A DNA stretch of 64,000 bases from Acanthopleura granulata (Eukaryota; Mollusca; Polyplacophora; Chitonida; Chitonidae), in the NCBI GenBank assembly GCA_016165875.1, contig JABBOT010000002.1, forward strand, positions 27,046,265-27,110,264, read 5' to 3'. The notes below the pieces were generated by a model. It saw nothing but the letters and a program-made list of their open reading frames with translations, was not told the origin of the DNA and did not search any database. Shown here piece after piece: positions 44,741-57,399 of this stretch. The stretch's first letter is position 1; every line of letters starts with the position of its first letter. The position numbers and the translations under genes were made by a program.

Positions 44741-47700
44741 ATGGCGTCAACACAAGAACTGAAGTCTGGTAAGCGTTACAGTTGGGCAATTGAGATGAAA
44801 AAAAAAAAACCTCAGTCACTACAACAAACTTAAGTAATTTTCGATGTACTTTAAAGTTATTATGGCAGAGATTTTGTCGAAGTTCAAGGCTTCTAATTAA
44901 CCGAATTGGCCGAGTTTGTTTGAACTTTGCACAGCTGTTTACATGGTAATCTTGAACATGTTCTCACACGACTGAATTAGGTAGGCCGCATGTACAGCGA
45001 GTGCGAGTTGTAAAATTCCCGTTGCTTCTTGTTGATGCCCCATGTAAGATGTTGATTGTGAAGAGTAGTTCAACAAGTTAAACGTCCATGGTATATATTT
45101 TTTTTTTATGTATCTGACGGGTACATAGACATTTAACCTTTCGCAAAGCGTATTTAGCTAAATAACTTAGTAAGCCGTTAAGAGGCCGAATCAGTATTGC
45201 ATACGTGTCGAGAGATCACGGTGGTTGTGAACGAGACAGAGTGGGGGTTCTCGCTAACTACCGTGACTGTGATTTCAATGTTGTTGATGCTGTTGTTGAG
45301 CGCAAGAGCGCCCACCATGATCTCGCGAGATTTTTGCAATGCCGATTCAGCATACTACCACAAGAATGTATGTTGTATAGATACATGTGCCGTGCACTTA
45401 TCTAATTTGCTTGGGATTTACCTTGGGCTAAATAATTTGTTATATGTAGTCATATATGTTTCCGGCTAGTAGTTTTATAACAGTTTATGCCCATGTTAGG
45501 CTTCTTTCTCAGTCGTAGAGGGCCGATCTGAAAGTCAGACCACATCGCTGTATGGTTGAGTGTAGCACAGGTCTCAGATGTGGAATTTGAGCATCCAGTC
45601 ATTTATAATGCGAATTCCAACGTCTTAACCACTACAGACTTAGCTCTGTAGGACTGTGATTATGTATATACATTCTAAGGACGCCTCGCCTTACATGACT
45701 GAAAAATTGTACAAAGCACAGTATTGGAATTCTAAACATTTACATTACTTGTACATCTTGCCAATTTTTATTGACAGTAATCAAGGAAACTCTGGAAAAT
45801 CGAGGTGTTCTGGGACAAATCAAGGCAAGGATCCGAGCGGAGGTATTCAATGCACTAGAGGATCAAGCTGAAGAAAAGCCTCCTCTGTCCAATGAGAATG
45901 TTCTGATTAATGAGTTGATACGAGAGTATCTGGACTTCAACAAATACAAATATACCTCATCTGTGTTACTAGCAGGTGGGATTGATAGTTGTCAGACATT
46001 AGAATATTACCTGTTATATAAATTAGTCAGTTCTGATGGATGATTTGGACTTATTTACCCATCCTTGTTAACTACCGGAAAAATGCAAGTTTCAGCACCG
46101 AAAAGTATCTTATGATACTTTTTTACCCCTCATCTGCAATTGTTGCTGCTGTGTACACAGGACAGTCTCAATGGCCTAGTTTTGGGGGTCCACTTTGAGA
46201 TCAGGAGATACAGGATAAATCCAATATAGGGTCATATCAAAGACTTTAAAAATGCAGGAATGATACTTGTTGTTGCCTCACTTGGCACTCAACACTGAGG
46301 GGTTAGAGCAAAGAAACAGGACTGGTTGGCCCATTGTTAATATAATGTTTCTGGGTGGGGTGTCATGTCTGTTGTCTTCAGCATGATGTTCCAGTGGTGG
46401 CAGCATTTTGGCAGCATGCACTCACCTTGCCAAAAGTAGACAGAATGTATATGCATTCTAAGGACTCCTCACGATCATATGAGTGAAAAATACATATTGT
46501 TTACATGTCAGGATTTCACAGAAGTCAAAATTTTACAAACCACAACTCAAAAATTAAACTGTATTAAGTTTTAAAAGGTATTACTGGCCAAATTGGCGTC
46601 TGAATTAGGAAAAGTTTATTTTACAAACCAAGGGCAAGGCAGGTTATTTTGAAAACTTAATAAAAACACTTTAATGATTTTCCAGGCCTGGAAAATTGAG
46701 TCCAATTCAATGTCTTATCAGGATTTTTATTTAATGACTGTTCATCCACAAAATTCAGGTTGGAACTCCATTTTATGAACCTTATATCGGTTTGTAAACT
46801 TATACGACATGTACAGTAGTAGTTGAAGCTTCGGACTTGTAATTTGCCCATCCAGTGAGTATAGGAAATTATATTAACCATTCTGATACTCAGTTCAGTT
46901 TGACAGAAAGGAAATTAATGTGGTAAATGTGCAAGTCTTAAGCGTTGCGATGTATCATATCAGCTTGTCGGGAGGCTTCGTGGCCGAGGGGGTGCTTCTC
47001 ACCAGTGCAGTTGTCATGAGTTCAAGTCCAGCTCATGCAGGATTCCTCTCCGGTTGTGCATGAGAAGGTCTTCAAGCAGCCTGCAGATGTTGTGGGCTTC
47101 CCCTGGGTTCTGCTTGGTTTCCTCCCACTACAATGCTGGCCGCCGTCTTATAAGTGATATCTTCTTGAGTACAGTGTAAAACACCAGTGAAATAAATAAA
47201 TATGAGCTTGTTACCATTTGTAGAATTTGATGCATAGCACCTAATCATAACTTCGAAAATTGTTTGTTTGTTTGACTGGTGTTTTATTTCATACTCAAGA
47301 ATATTTCACTTATATGATGGTGGCCAGCATTAAGGTGGGAAGAAACTGGGCAGAGCCTGGGGTAAACCCATACCCATTCACAGGTTGCTGGCAGACCACT
47401 TGTAGGATTGAGCTTGTCCTATTTGCATTTGAGAGGTCTGTGAAACAAATTGCAATGAGAACTCAACGTTATCTTTATTTGGGTTGTCTTTAACAGAACA
47501 CTTATTTTTCTTTTGTAATGTTACTACAAGTAAATGACTTGAATTGGGGGGGGGGGGGTGAATGGAGTCATCCCAGATGTCTGGTGTGGTGCAGTGCTTT
47601 CATTATAGCTATAACTAAATGTAGTTTCTGTCATGATAATTAGGAAAAATTTTCTGGAGTGTGGGGCCAATCATCAATGAAATAAATAAACTCTTTATTC

Positions 47701-49658
47701 TTTCCAGAGTCAGGACAACCAGCAAATCCTTTGGATCGAGAATTTTTAGCCAGTGAACTGAACATTTTGACAGATACGCCATCATCACCTGTGTAAGTCA
47801 GTAGTATCAAAAAACGGTTATCCAGTATCCGATCCAGATTTCAAACACCAATAATTAATGCTCGTAGTCTTCCAAACTCACATGAGCACATCTGAAAGAT
47901 TTAATTGTCTCTGGTCCTCCAAATCTTATCGTTTAATCAGTCTTGACATTTAGGATATCAATTGTTATTTGTTTCCCTAGGCCTCTCCTCTATAATCTAG
48001 TGGGGCATTTCCAGAGCCAGTCCCGAAGGACGAGACAACAAGCAGTTTATGGTACAGTATCTAATATAGTCTTTTGGTATGATAAGAAAGATTTGGCTAG
48101 GATTGAAGGATAAAATTTATACTTGTTCCCAAGCTTTGTCACTCTGGCATCAGACTGCACAGCTCTACCTTTAATCTCAAAAGGGCCTTCTGAACATCCT
48201 ATTGAAGAGGCCTTGGCTCTCGCAGGTTCAGGATAAAAGTTCTCACTGTTATTTATGTTCGCCATCCTGAGGAGTATTTCACTGATACAGCAGTGGTCAC
48301 ATTGATGGGTGGATTTTGGTCACTGAATATTTCAGTATGGCTGCTGTCAGCCAACCTGGATTTCCTGCTCGTCAGGACTGTCCTTGAATAGTTTTCAGCT
48401 GATGCATTTCATGCTTATACATAACAGAACATGCCTCCACAACAGTTAGCATCAGCTTCTGTGGAAAAACACAAGAGATTGACTGCTGGCTTTGTCATGA
48501 TTGCATGATTGGCAGGGAGAAAGAATGTATACAGTGGTTTTACGTTAGCACAGGAACAGTTATGATTGAACTTGTTCCTCTATATTGGGATTCTAGAAGT
48601 AAGCAAATGGGCAGTTTGTGTCCCAATGACTCAATATTGGGGGAACCCAGTCAGCTGTTGAGCTTGAAAACACTATTCAGGTTACATGCAGTGATGATCA
48701 GCTTTACGAGTGAAGGAGACCAATGGCAGTTGCTGGAGAATTTTTACTCGTCTGACTGACATATTGCTTGAGGCCATATTGATCCTCGGCCAGTGTTATT
48801 CTGAGAAAATGTCCCCACAAGTGTTAATCACATATTGTAACCAAGAATGCTCAAGTAATGGCTCAGTCACAAGTACCTTGTGATGGGTTTGCGAGTAATT
48901 TGCGACAGATTTCTAGGCATTTTCAACCAGACTCCTTGCGGCTCCCGGGTCATTTATTGGCATCAAGCAGGAATCAAGTTACTTTTAACTTGGGCTTAAA
49001 ACCCGGAGTGGCATTTCGCATCACAAAATCGGCTGATGCCTGGCTGATGTCCAGCAAGGCATCACCCACATTGGTCGAGCATGGAGCCAAATTTTGGACA
49101 AACCAGACAATCCATATATCCACCACTGAGACGCAAAAGCCTAGAACCCCAGACTCCGGCCGACTTGGCGATGCTTGCCCGGAAAAATTCCAGACATCGG
49201 AGCTTGCAACGTTTAAATTGGGTTTCATTGCATCATCCATGAGATTATCCACAGTGTGTGGGACGCTTTTAATTGTGACTATGACACCCTGAAGCGGGAT
49301 CTTTCGGCAATCTTTACATGCCAACCAATGCCGAAAAATCACACGCACCACCTGGGCCCCGCTTTGTGATTTAGGTATAACTAGAGCAGGGGAAACTATA
49401 TGATGACTACCATTTAACTTTTACAGCTTTTAGTAATGTGCTTATATCCAGAAATTGTAGGGTAAGGCTGGTGAACTGTCAACATAGATTTAAACCCTAA
49501 TCATTGTTGCACGTCTTAAATGTTACTAAATATTACTAATAGTTATATGCATATATGTATAACCACCATTTTCTGCACTACATGTAGGTCCCTCTGTTTG
49601 TTTGGCAGATGGAACAGGGGCTGAACAAGAGCCTTTAGTAGTTCATGGATCAAGGTGA
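44741..49658 (+). CDS. CEP20: Centrosomal protein CEP20 (FOPNL/FOR20), 5 exons
   Basis: Exons 44741-44768, 45778-45975, 47708-47792, 47981-48051 and 49609-49658 give 432 nt, 143 aa plus TGA. The start has an in-frame TAG three codons upstream and AAAATGG context. CEP20 acts at centriolar satellites and basal bodies in ciliogenesis and cell-cycle entry. Diagnostic features: LENRGVLGQIKARIRAEVF in the TOF segment and a LisH motif LINELIREYLDFNKYKY, both in exon 2, followed by ESGQPANPLDREFL and a PLLYNLVGHF segment. The vertebrate protein is about 174 aa, so this C-terminus is shorter. The product probably dimerises through LisH. Neighbour ADPRH is divergent and SLC25A38 convergent. Confidence is high for exons 1-4; the last exon is a short extension chosen because phase and stop fit. 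Confidence 0.9.
46168..46430 (+). mobile_element. tRNA-derived SINE, second family
   Basis: Landmarks GTCATATCAAAGACTTTAAA, ACAGGACTGGTTGGCC, CTGGGTGGGGTGTCATGTCT and CAGCATGATGTTCCAGTGG. The tRNA-like head is decayed. Related to the fragments at 10.3-10.6 kb. Confidence 0.65.
46970..47210 (+). mobile_element. SINE copy, nearly full length
   Basis: Altered head, GTCATGAGTTCAAGTCCAGC, core, GGCCGCCGTCTTATAAGTG and an AAAT tail. It is followed 50 bp later by an inverted partial copy. Confidence 0.75.
47262..47420 (-). mobile_element. SINE copy, inverted, 3' part
   Basis: Reads on the - strand; the + strand shows ACTCAAGAATATTTCACTTA and GGTGGCCAGCATTA, complementary to the SINE 3' region. Confidence 0.7.
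48052..49608 (+). other. CEP20 intron 4
   Basis: Holds an unexplained open stretch at 48,858-49,292 (144 codons, + strand) overlapped by a 125-codon frame at 49,351-48,974 on the other strand. Neither shows a family I recognise, and GC content is higher than the surrounding intron. Confidence 0.5.
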
Positions 49659-49663
49659 ATAAA
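49658..49663 (+). terminator. CEP20: AATAAA overlapping the CEP20 stop codon
   Basis: The last base of TGA is the first base of AATAAA. If used, the 3' UTR would be only a few tens of bases. Other AATAAA-like sites occur near 50,510. Confidence 0.4.
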
Positions 49664-51486
49664 ACCTTCTGGGGATGTAACCATGTCTTCATGTTGTGAC
49701 TGCAAACAATTGGATACATTGGCACCTGTTGTCAATGTGTATTCCAGTACGTGCGGGTGAAGCATGTCCAAGGCTTGAGGACACAAATTGGTGGCTGATT
49801 GTTCTGGGGACAACTGGTATATTGATGTCATTTGTGTGACCACACTCCATTGCACAGTGAGGTTACTAGTGGACGGAATCTGGCTCTCACGAGTTCCATT
49901 GTTTTTACAAGAAGTTTTCTGCCGTATAACCTGGTATGTTACATGTAATTTTTCTTCATTTCCACCACCCATACACCTGTATGCTATTATATTCTGCAGT
50001 ACACCACAACACCAGTAATAGACATAAAAAAAAAAAAACTAAGATGAAGCATATCGCCTATCAGTGAGCTCGAGATTGAGTTTGGTATGAAATTCAGATA
50101 AACATTGATATTCTTATGATTGCATGTTACATGTAGCTGTCCTTCTAGGGTTTATACATTTAGACAGTGTCATTGGTCTGTGGAAAACGTGATCAAAATG
50201 TTCTACAAATTATTTTCATAGACTAATTTCATCAACTAAATCTGGAGAACACCACTTTTTTAGAGAATTACTTTGTTTATGAATGTAGGTAGAGCCAATT
50301 GTAACAAGTTTAAGAGACGATAAATCACAAGCCAGTGGGAGCAGTGGTTGTTGACTAGCCTGAACCTAAATCCCATTGTCCTCATATCAGTGTTGATATT
50401 AATGGAAATGATCATTGATTATGTCAGACTGCTAGTTGTACACCATCAACCATCGACTACTGCATTTGATTAATGTATATATCTGTATTTCATTTGCAAC
50501 ACTGAACATAAATAAATAAACAAAAAAAAGTTCTGTTTCATGTTCAGTTATTTTAATTAAAAATAACATAAAATTCTCCTGATTTTCAGACACATCTGTT
50601 GAGTATTATCTAGTTTATGGGTAATCAAGCCACTGTATTCTATCTTCTATTTATCACAGATTCATTAACTTGGTAACATGCTAAGGAATTACACCAAAAC
50701 CTCCACCCTTACAATAAATACTGTAGTTATCTTCAATCAAATACATTGCACGAAATTACTCATCCTGTGGTCTTGAAGTTCCAGAAATGTAATCCTCTAA
50801 ACAAACTTTTATGCTTCAAATTTGTTAATCTGATAACCCTCAAAGTCAATGTCTTCTACCCCAAACGATGCTTTCACTTTAATATGTACAACTTTATAAG
50901 TTGCTCAAAGCTTCAAACCTGATAAAATGACATCACTGTGCAGATTGTGAATATTGATGGATACCAGTTGTGGTTGATGGGATTCTTGGCAGATGCACAT
51001 GACATGTATCAGTAAAGTACAAGTGATAAAGATAGTTTTATCTCCTTCATTTTTACACCTTGATACTACATGAAATGCGGGATGATCACTCATTCAGCAC
51101 TACTGACTTGCAGTGACACCATGTGACTTGTCACACCACAAAGAAATGTAAAATTTATACTTTCAATGTAAAATAGCACCAATTCAATCGCTATAACTGC
51201 ATAAAAAAGAATCAATGTTAAAGCGGTTCATTACAGATCCACAACATACAACCTTGTACATCTACTAACATGGGAAAAGGCTTTCTGCACATACTGCTAA
51301 CACTGTGTCTAAAACAAAGGCCTGAAATATGTCTGCTGTAGTGCTGTAGCACAGGCTTTAACAGGTACCACCTGAATGTGGAATTATTGTTTAGTCCATC
51401 AGGTATCAACCGCATGTTGGCTGAACATTGCTCTTTGACCTCCATTTTGGCAACATTACCCCTGAGAGCACACACTTGCCCTCCAG
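49664..51486. other. Convergent intergenic region CEP20 / SLC25A38
   Basis: No gene recognised. Short poly-A tracts near 50,025 and 50,520. It probably contains both 3' UTRs. Confidence 0.5.
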
Positions 51487-54400
51487 TCAGCCAGTCAAAG
51501 CCATGCTGCTGTTAAACAGTTGAAGAACAGATCTCTGCAGCATGTACTGCTGATAATAACAGCAGCATGTCAGTGAGATTCGACTTCTCAGTGAATATAT
51601 CACACCCTAGCTGTGAAGTGCTCTTTTTCCTTATACAGTCTTCAAACCCATTTTTTGCATCAACTGAAAGGGAATCATTAAAGGATATTAAAGCTGTGTC
51701 CATTCATAAATGTACAGTAAGATGCATTATTATATCATTTCATCCAGACAAATCAACTTACTTAGTAACTTACTATTACACGGAGTCCAGAATGTCTCTG
51801 GTGCTCATCACTTTCATGTTTTTTATATTAATTTAATCTCCTGAAATCATTAATAAGTAACATACTTCCTCATAGACTGTCCAAGCCATGGCGCCAACCA
51901 AAGTCCTCTTCAAAGTTCTGGGTATGATGCCGCGGAAAAACCCTGTCCAGCCATCATTCTGAAATGGTCATTTCCACGTATGTGGAATATACTGGTGTAA
52001 ATCTACACATTACACAGCATAATATAACTCTCGTCACATATGGTAAGATGGAATAAAGAAGTAAGTTATCTGTAGCAAACATGTATCCCTTTTAACAAGA
52101 TTGTTATCCCGGTGCACCAAACTAAAAAACAGTTACATCTTCCAGAAAATACTTAATACTCAAATATTCATTAGATGTGGTAATCTAACAACAAGATGAG
52201 ATTATCTCTTGAACGCACACTTTTACAAATGTCAAACATATCTTAAAACATATATGTATAGAGTGTCATTTCCTGCCTGAACGAGGTATTTATGTGTATT
52301 ACTTTTGTTTCATGCACGCACATCGTAATGAATAAAGAGTGTAAAGTTTTGCCACTGAAAACTGGACTATTATAACACTGTGAAAATGATCCATAAAGCT
52401 CATGTTACAAGTTATATTATTCTGTGCTTGGTTTTGCTTGCTACAAGTTTTAAAAAGTGTCTATCAACATTTAATAGATGTACTTCTGTTGTCTTTTGAC
52501 AGAGTCACCGCACATCACGACAGACATGACACAGCATAACACACCTAACATGACATTCCATATTAATGGATTACAACATAATGGAAATACCTGGTAAACA
52601 TAAGCAATGGTTGTCCCTAGTCGAGAGAACCTGCGAGGATACAGCTGTGAATGTGTTTTAACCACATCAGCCGGTTGGGTTGAGAAGGACGCCAGCATCC
52701 CTGCCAACAAACCCGCAGAAAAATGAACTGCAGGAGAGTACTTCTCCGAAATGGGGCCTGAAAATTAAAAAAAAATTTTCCACACTCTTCATATTCATTT
52801 ATTTGCCATACTTGACACTACTTCTCTTTCAAGTATACAAAAACTAACAGGCTTCTGCAACTATACTGGATGACGAAGATGTCAGTACAGAACTGCTGAC
52901 ACTTCCGAAAAACAGATTTCCAAAGCAGGCTAACTTTCACAGAACACTTCCCTTGTAATAGTGCACAGTAGCAGAGTTTCGTCTCATTTTTTTTCTGAAC
53001 TCATTATGTGGTTTGCACATTTAGCTGTAGCAGAGATTTACTCTCTCAGAGTGGCTTCTAGTTCTATATTTTTTTGACTGTTGGTTAATACCATGCTTTT
53101 ATGACAATGAGGAGTTTTATGGTCACTGACAAACTTGACCCATGTGTGATGTCTACCATACTGGCAAAAAACACGAAAGTGGTCTTCAATGAACAATGCA
53201 AACAATTTGACATCAAGGTCCCAGAGATAAGAAGAGCAGGAGAATCCAGAAATTCTCTGTCTAAGGTTAGTCTTGAACCTGTACTTCATTCAGGGAACTC
53301 ATCAAACATATTTGTATGTTTACATAACACACAAACTTCACCTACCTGATGGGAGAGATTGTTTAATTTTCAAATAAAACATGAGATAGAGGCCCGAATA
53401 TGGAACGTCTCTTAACAACGTTGGAATCATTCCACTAAAAAGACCTGAAACAGAACGTTAATATTATAAAAGTATCTCTAGGCAATTTTATGTCCAGTAC
53501 TGCTAAAATTCATAAGGCTTTCCAATCTGTTACAGATAGTACATGTATAACACATGACATGCCTGAACAAAATATGGCTGAACTGCACACAGTCTTATTT
53601 GTTACAGCTTTTCCTGTGTAACCCATATTTCAAGATACATGTCCCTATCACTCACCAATAACAATGTCTAACGTGATGAGACAGAAGCGATGATCCACCT
53701 TGTAAAGCCAACATTTGGCAAGGGATTAAAAAACATTGATCATCCATTGTAATAGTTTCTAATGGCCATCCGTTGCAGTACAATTCAACCCATCTTGAAA
53801 GGATACACCAATCAAATAAATAAATGAATAAATCTTGAGTGGAGAACACACTGAGACCTTTGTGGCCCAGAAAATGAAGGCGATCTGCCACAAAAATACA
53901 AGATGAGGTTAACTTTGATTTCCCTTCTCTCCCACACACAGTCTGTACAGGCTGTTTCTGTTTCTCCCAAATTCAGTTAGCTGAACATGTGAAATACACC
54001 TACAAACACTGACTAATCTGTTGGTACCTCACCTTTCACGCCCTCTGTTTTGTAGATGGACAGCAAAGCCTTTGACATACTGCGATAACCAAATTCTTTA
54101 CTCTGCAAGAAGATACAAACTTTTGTAAGTCAAAAATGCCTCCAGTAACACATTCTGTTGTCCAAATGCACTTTGCCATCAAACGACAATGAGTGTATGG
54201 GTTGCTGCTCATTTTGTCCTCCTTACCCATTTTGTTGTTCTGTGACATTTGTTGCCCACTAACAAATTGTACTATACTTGTTTGTTTATTTGATAGGTGT
54301 TTTACGCCATACTCAAGAATATTTCACTCTATACAACAGTAGTTAGCATTATGGATGGAGGAAACTGGACAGAGCCCGGGGAAAATTGCATTATGTACAT

Positions 54401-57399
54401 AATTGGCTTTTCTCACAGCAACCGCCAGTAAACAACAAAATAGGTTAGGACAACAAAATTAGTAAAGCATTACACTCCCATTTCACATCAAGTAGTAAAC
54501 TGAGCTACGATATGTACTCTACATGGTTTTCCTCCCTGCAAATGTCATGAAACAACAAAATGCATAGGACCACAAAATGCAGACTAGAAGTGGCAATAAA
54601 TTTTAGAAAAAGGTATATATTGTAAACACTGTGGCACTGACATGCTTCTGAAGTGGTGTAAGTTGGATTAAATTTTCGGCTTTCAAGGGTCGGCCCAATG
54701 ACCTATGTGGAGATCACAGACTTGCTTTAACCTTCACAAATAACATTCCCTTTTGACCATAAAACAAAAAATTTACTCAATGCCTTTTAAATAAGCATAC
54801 TTTACCTCAAACCTCGTCTTTACAACAGTAACAGGAAGAACTATAATCCCAGCTACTGTTCTGGCACCAGCACCCATCGCTGCGTTTTCGAACATTCCAG
54901 GCTTTTCTATTCTAATAACACAACGGTAATAAACAAATTACTAAATATACCAAAATACAAAACAACAGAATTATGATTAAAATCTAACAAGCAGTCCCAC
55001 ATAAAATATCATTCATAAGTTCATAAGAACATACATTCATAAGCACCTTCTGTTCATATACAGTCTATCTTTAAAAAGCATTAATTTCAGGATATCGTTA
55101 CTGATGAATTACAAAAAAGAAGCAGTTGTACCAAGTTGTAGCTAAAAACAGACACGCAACAAATACTGCAATATATGCTATTTTATTGCTCGTGTTTATT
55201 TCTTTCTGAAATTATGAGAAATCTCTTTCAATATCATATGACTTTAAAATTTTTTTCCTCCTCAGAATATCATTAGATCTAGTACAGTGTCCGAAGAGAG
55301 CACATTGCATTCAATGCTTCCTGATTTCAGGGTCATAGTCAATACCGCCACGGGTCTTGATCTCAGACCTTGGGCAAGTCAGGATTTACAGCGTTAAGAA
55401 TAAGCTACTCAGACACATATAAGCACTGGACCACAGATCATCAGACAAAACTTTTATAAATCAAGGAATCATGGTATTTTCAACATTTATGCCAAGCACA
55501 ACACTTTTACCTCACAGTTTTAATCCAATGCAAGGTGCCAAAGTAAATACCAACGCCTGGAACACATCTGGCTAGAGACTGGAATAAAAACATCACTAAA
55601 AATGACTAACGCATCACCAGGGCTAGCAAACTTTTACTTTGTTTAATCCATTGGATGTCATCTCATATATCCCTACTATTTTTGAAAGAAAGTTGCACAG
55701 AATGTTACACTCTCAACAGGCTGACTGAAGTCGTATGAAGTCAGGACCAGCCGCCAAGGGACACTGACTTTTGACTGAACAGACGCGTAATGACTGGAGT
55801 GCAACTCTTGTCAAGCCATGTCGTTATTGTGCATAAATGAGGGTTTAGAATCTGATGTAATGCTCAGGATGAGTTGCGTTGGGAATGAAGATCCCATGAA
55901 TGCCAGGCTTTAGAAATCAACGAAACTATACAAACTCTGACAGTTGTGCTTGTCAGCAGTGGGGTTATCTGGTTCTCAACAGATGGTAGCAAATCTTGTA
56001 ATTGATAACAGCAGTGCCATATACATACCTGAATACCAATGCCAATTGTAAACATTTATGATGACTTTTGTTGTTGAATTCACTGGTACTGTTTTTCACA
56101 CAGGTTGAGTGCACTGCTCTTTTATGAGTTACAAGATTTACTTCCCTTTATAGAGGGCTAGCGAACCCCATTTTGGACAGACAAAGTTATGGATACATAT
56201 GTACAATTAAACTTACAGGTACTGTGCCTCTCCATAGTCTACCAAACGACTCTGTCTCTATGACAGAGCGGAATACTCCTACAACTCCAACCTGCTGGTA
56301 CCTGAGGAAGACAGACTGATGTTACTTACCTAAAACAGCCGCAGAGTGCTGTGCTGAACATCATCAGCTTATCACCAGGGCATTTAAGTCATCAATGCAG
56401 GGCTTGTCCGGAGAATACTGCCTATTTCAAGCTTGAAATCTCTCACTCCAACAGCCTGCCAGTTACTTCACATTACCTCATTATACAATAGTCAGCTACA
56501 TGCCACGTGTGGTTGCCAGGAAAATGAAATGATCTGGGCAGTGGTATGAAACAGCTGTGGCTTGGAAGAAATTGGAACATTACCTCCTTTACAAGTCTGT
56601 TGTACTTCAGACTACTGTACTTGACATGACAATCTGTCCATTTCAAATAACTCATCCTGCCTTATTCTGACACTACGTAACTTTATCTTGTGCATATTTT
56701 GATATCTATGTCGCCTGTATAACAACATATTTCTATACTCTATAGGCCTACTGTCTCTATACTGTGTGCAGATGCTTTTGGTAGGTCTGCATAGATGACA
56801 TTTGTGGAATGTCTTTCCCTACACAGGTATACTGAAGTTAAGGACATAAGTTACATTTTACCCTGAGCTGATGGAAGACTGCAGTCTGGTCTTAACCAAA
56901 TCTAATGGCTGAAAGATGATTGTAGAACAAGTTCCGCTGATAGAGCCGGCAAGGAAAGATCTGAACACCCCAGGCTGAAAGTACACACCGCAACATTAGA
57001 TGTACATGAGCAGACAGCTTGTATTACGACCATTTGCTTACTGTTATACCTCCTCACCAATAGTCTGACATTTTTCAACCACTAAGTGTAAAGAGTTTTC
57101 ACAGCATCATATGTACTAAAGGGCACATGAATCTGTTTTTTATTTCTTCATGTACGCAGTTAGGTCCTAATCTATCAAAGTACAAAGAAGAATTCCCAAC
57201 CTTGTTCTTGTACATTAAAACTAACTTAAAAGTCATCCTTAAGTAACTGTACTTATCAAACCAACATGCAATTGGCTACTTTGTCCCATGGGATTCTGGA
57301 TATCCTGGTACTTCCAGCTTAAATGTCAGTACTTACGGAATTGGTTATAAATGCCTGCCATGAATATTTCTTCACATCAGATGGAGGATTTGTGACCAT
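51487..57399 (-). CDS. SLC25A38: Mitochondrial glycine transporter SLC25A38, 10 exons
   Basis: Exons (- strand): 57399-57337, 56974-56862, 56301-56217, 55578-55511, 54911-54806, 54102-54033, 53444-53346, 52757-52591, 51958-51866, 51534-51487; 912 nt, 303 aa. The family imports glycine into mitochondria for haem synthesis. Three mitochondrial-carrier repeats are visible, each with the signature loop: [12 protein letters not shown] (exon 2), [11 protein letters not shown] (exon 5) and [15 protein letters not shown] (exon 8). The second has Thr in place of the usual acidic residue, as is typical of SLC25A38. Other markers are [38 protein letters not shown] and [20 protein letters not shown]. The start ATG at 57,399 is preceded by an in-frame TAA five codons upstream in the same exon, so it is well fixed; a non-coding 5' exon may exist. 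The last exon (15 codons) has a weak acceptor and is the least certain. Confidence 0.92.
53750..53836 (+). mobile_element. SINE 3'-end remnant
   Basis: Decayed fragment ending CACCAATCAAATAAATAAAT in an SLC25A38 intron. Only the tail and a trace of the core remain. Confidence 0.4.
54283..54390 (-). mobile_element. SINE 3' half, inverted
   Basis: The + strand shows GTGTTTTACGCCATACTCAA, then GAATATTTCACTCTATACAA and CAGAGCCCGGGG, the reverse complement of the SINE 3' half. Located in an SLC25A38 intron. Confidence 0.7.

Larger units (their letters stand above)
45976..47707 (+). other. CEP20 intron 2 with three SINE insertions
   Basis: Contains a tRNA-type SINE (46,168-46,430), a core-bearing SINE (46,970-47,210), an inverted core-bearing SINE (47,262-47,420) and a poly-G run. 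No exon seen. Confidence 0.65.
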
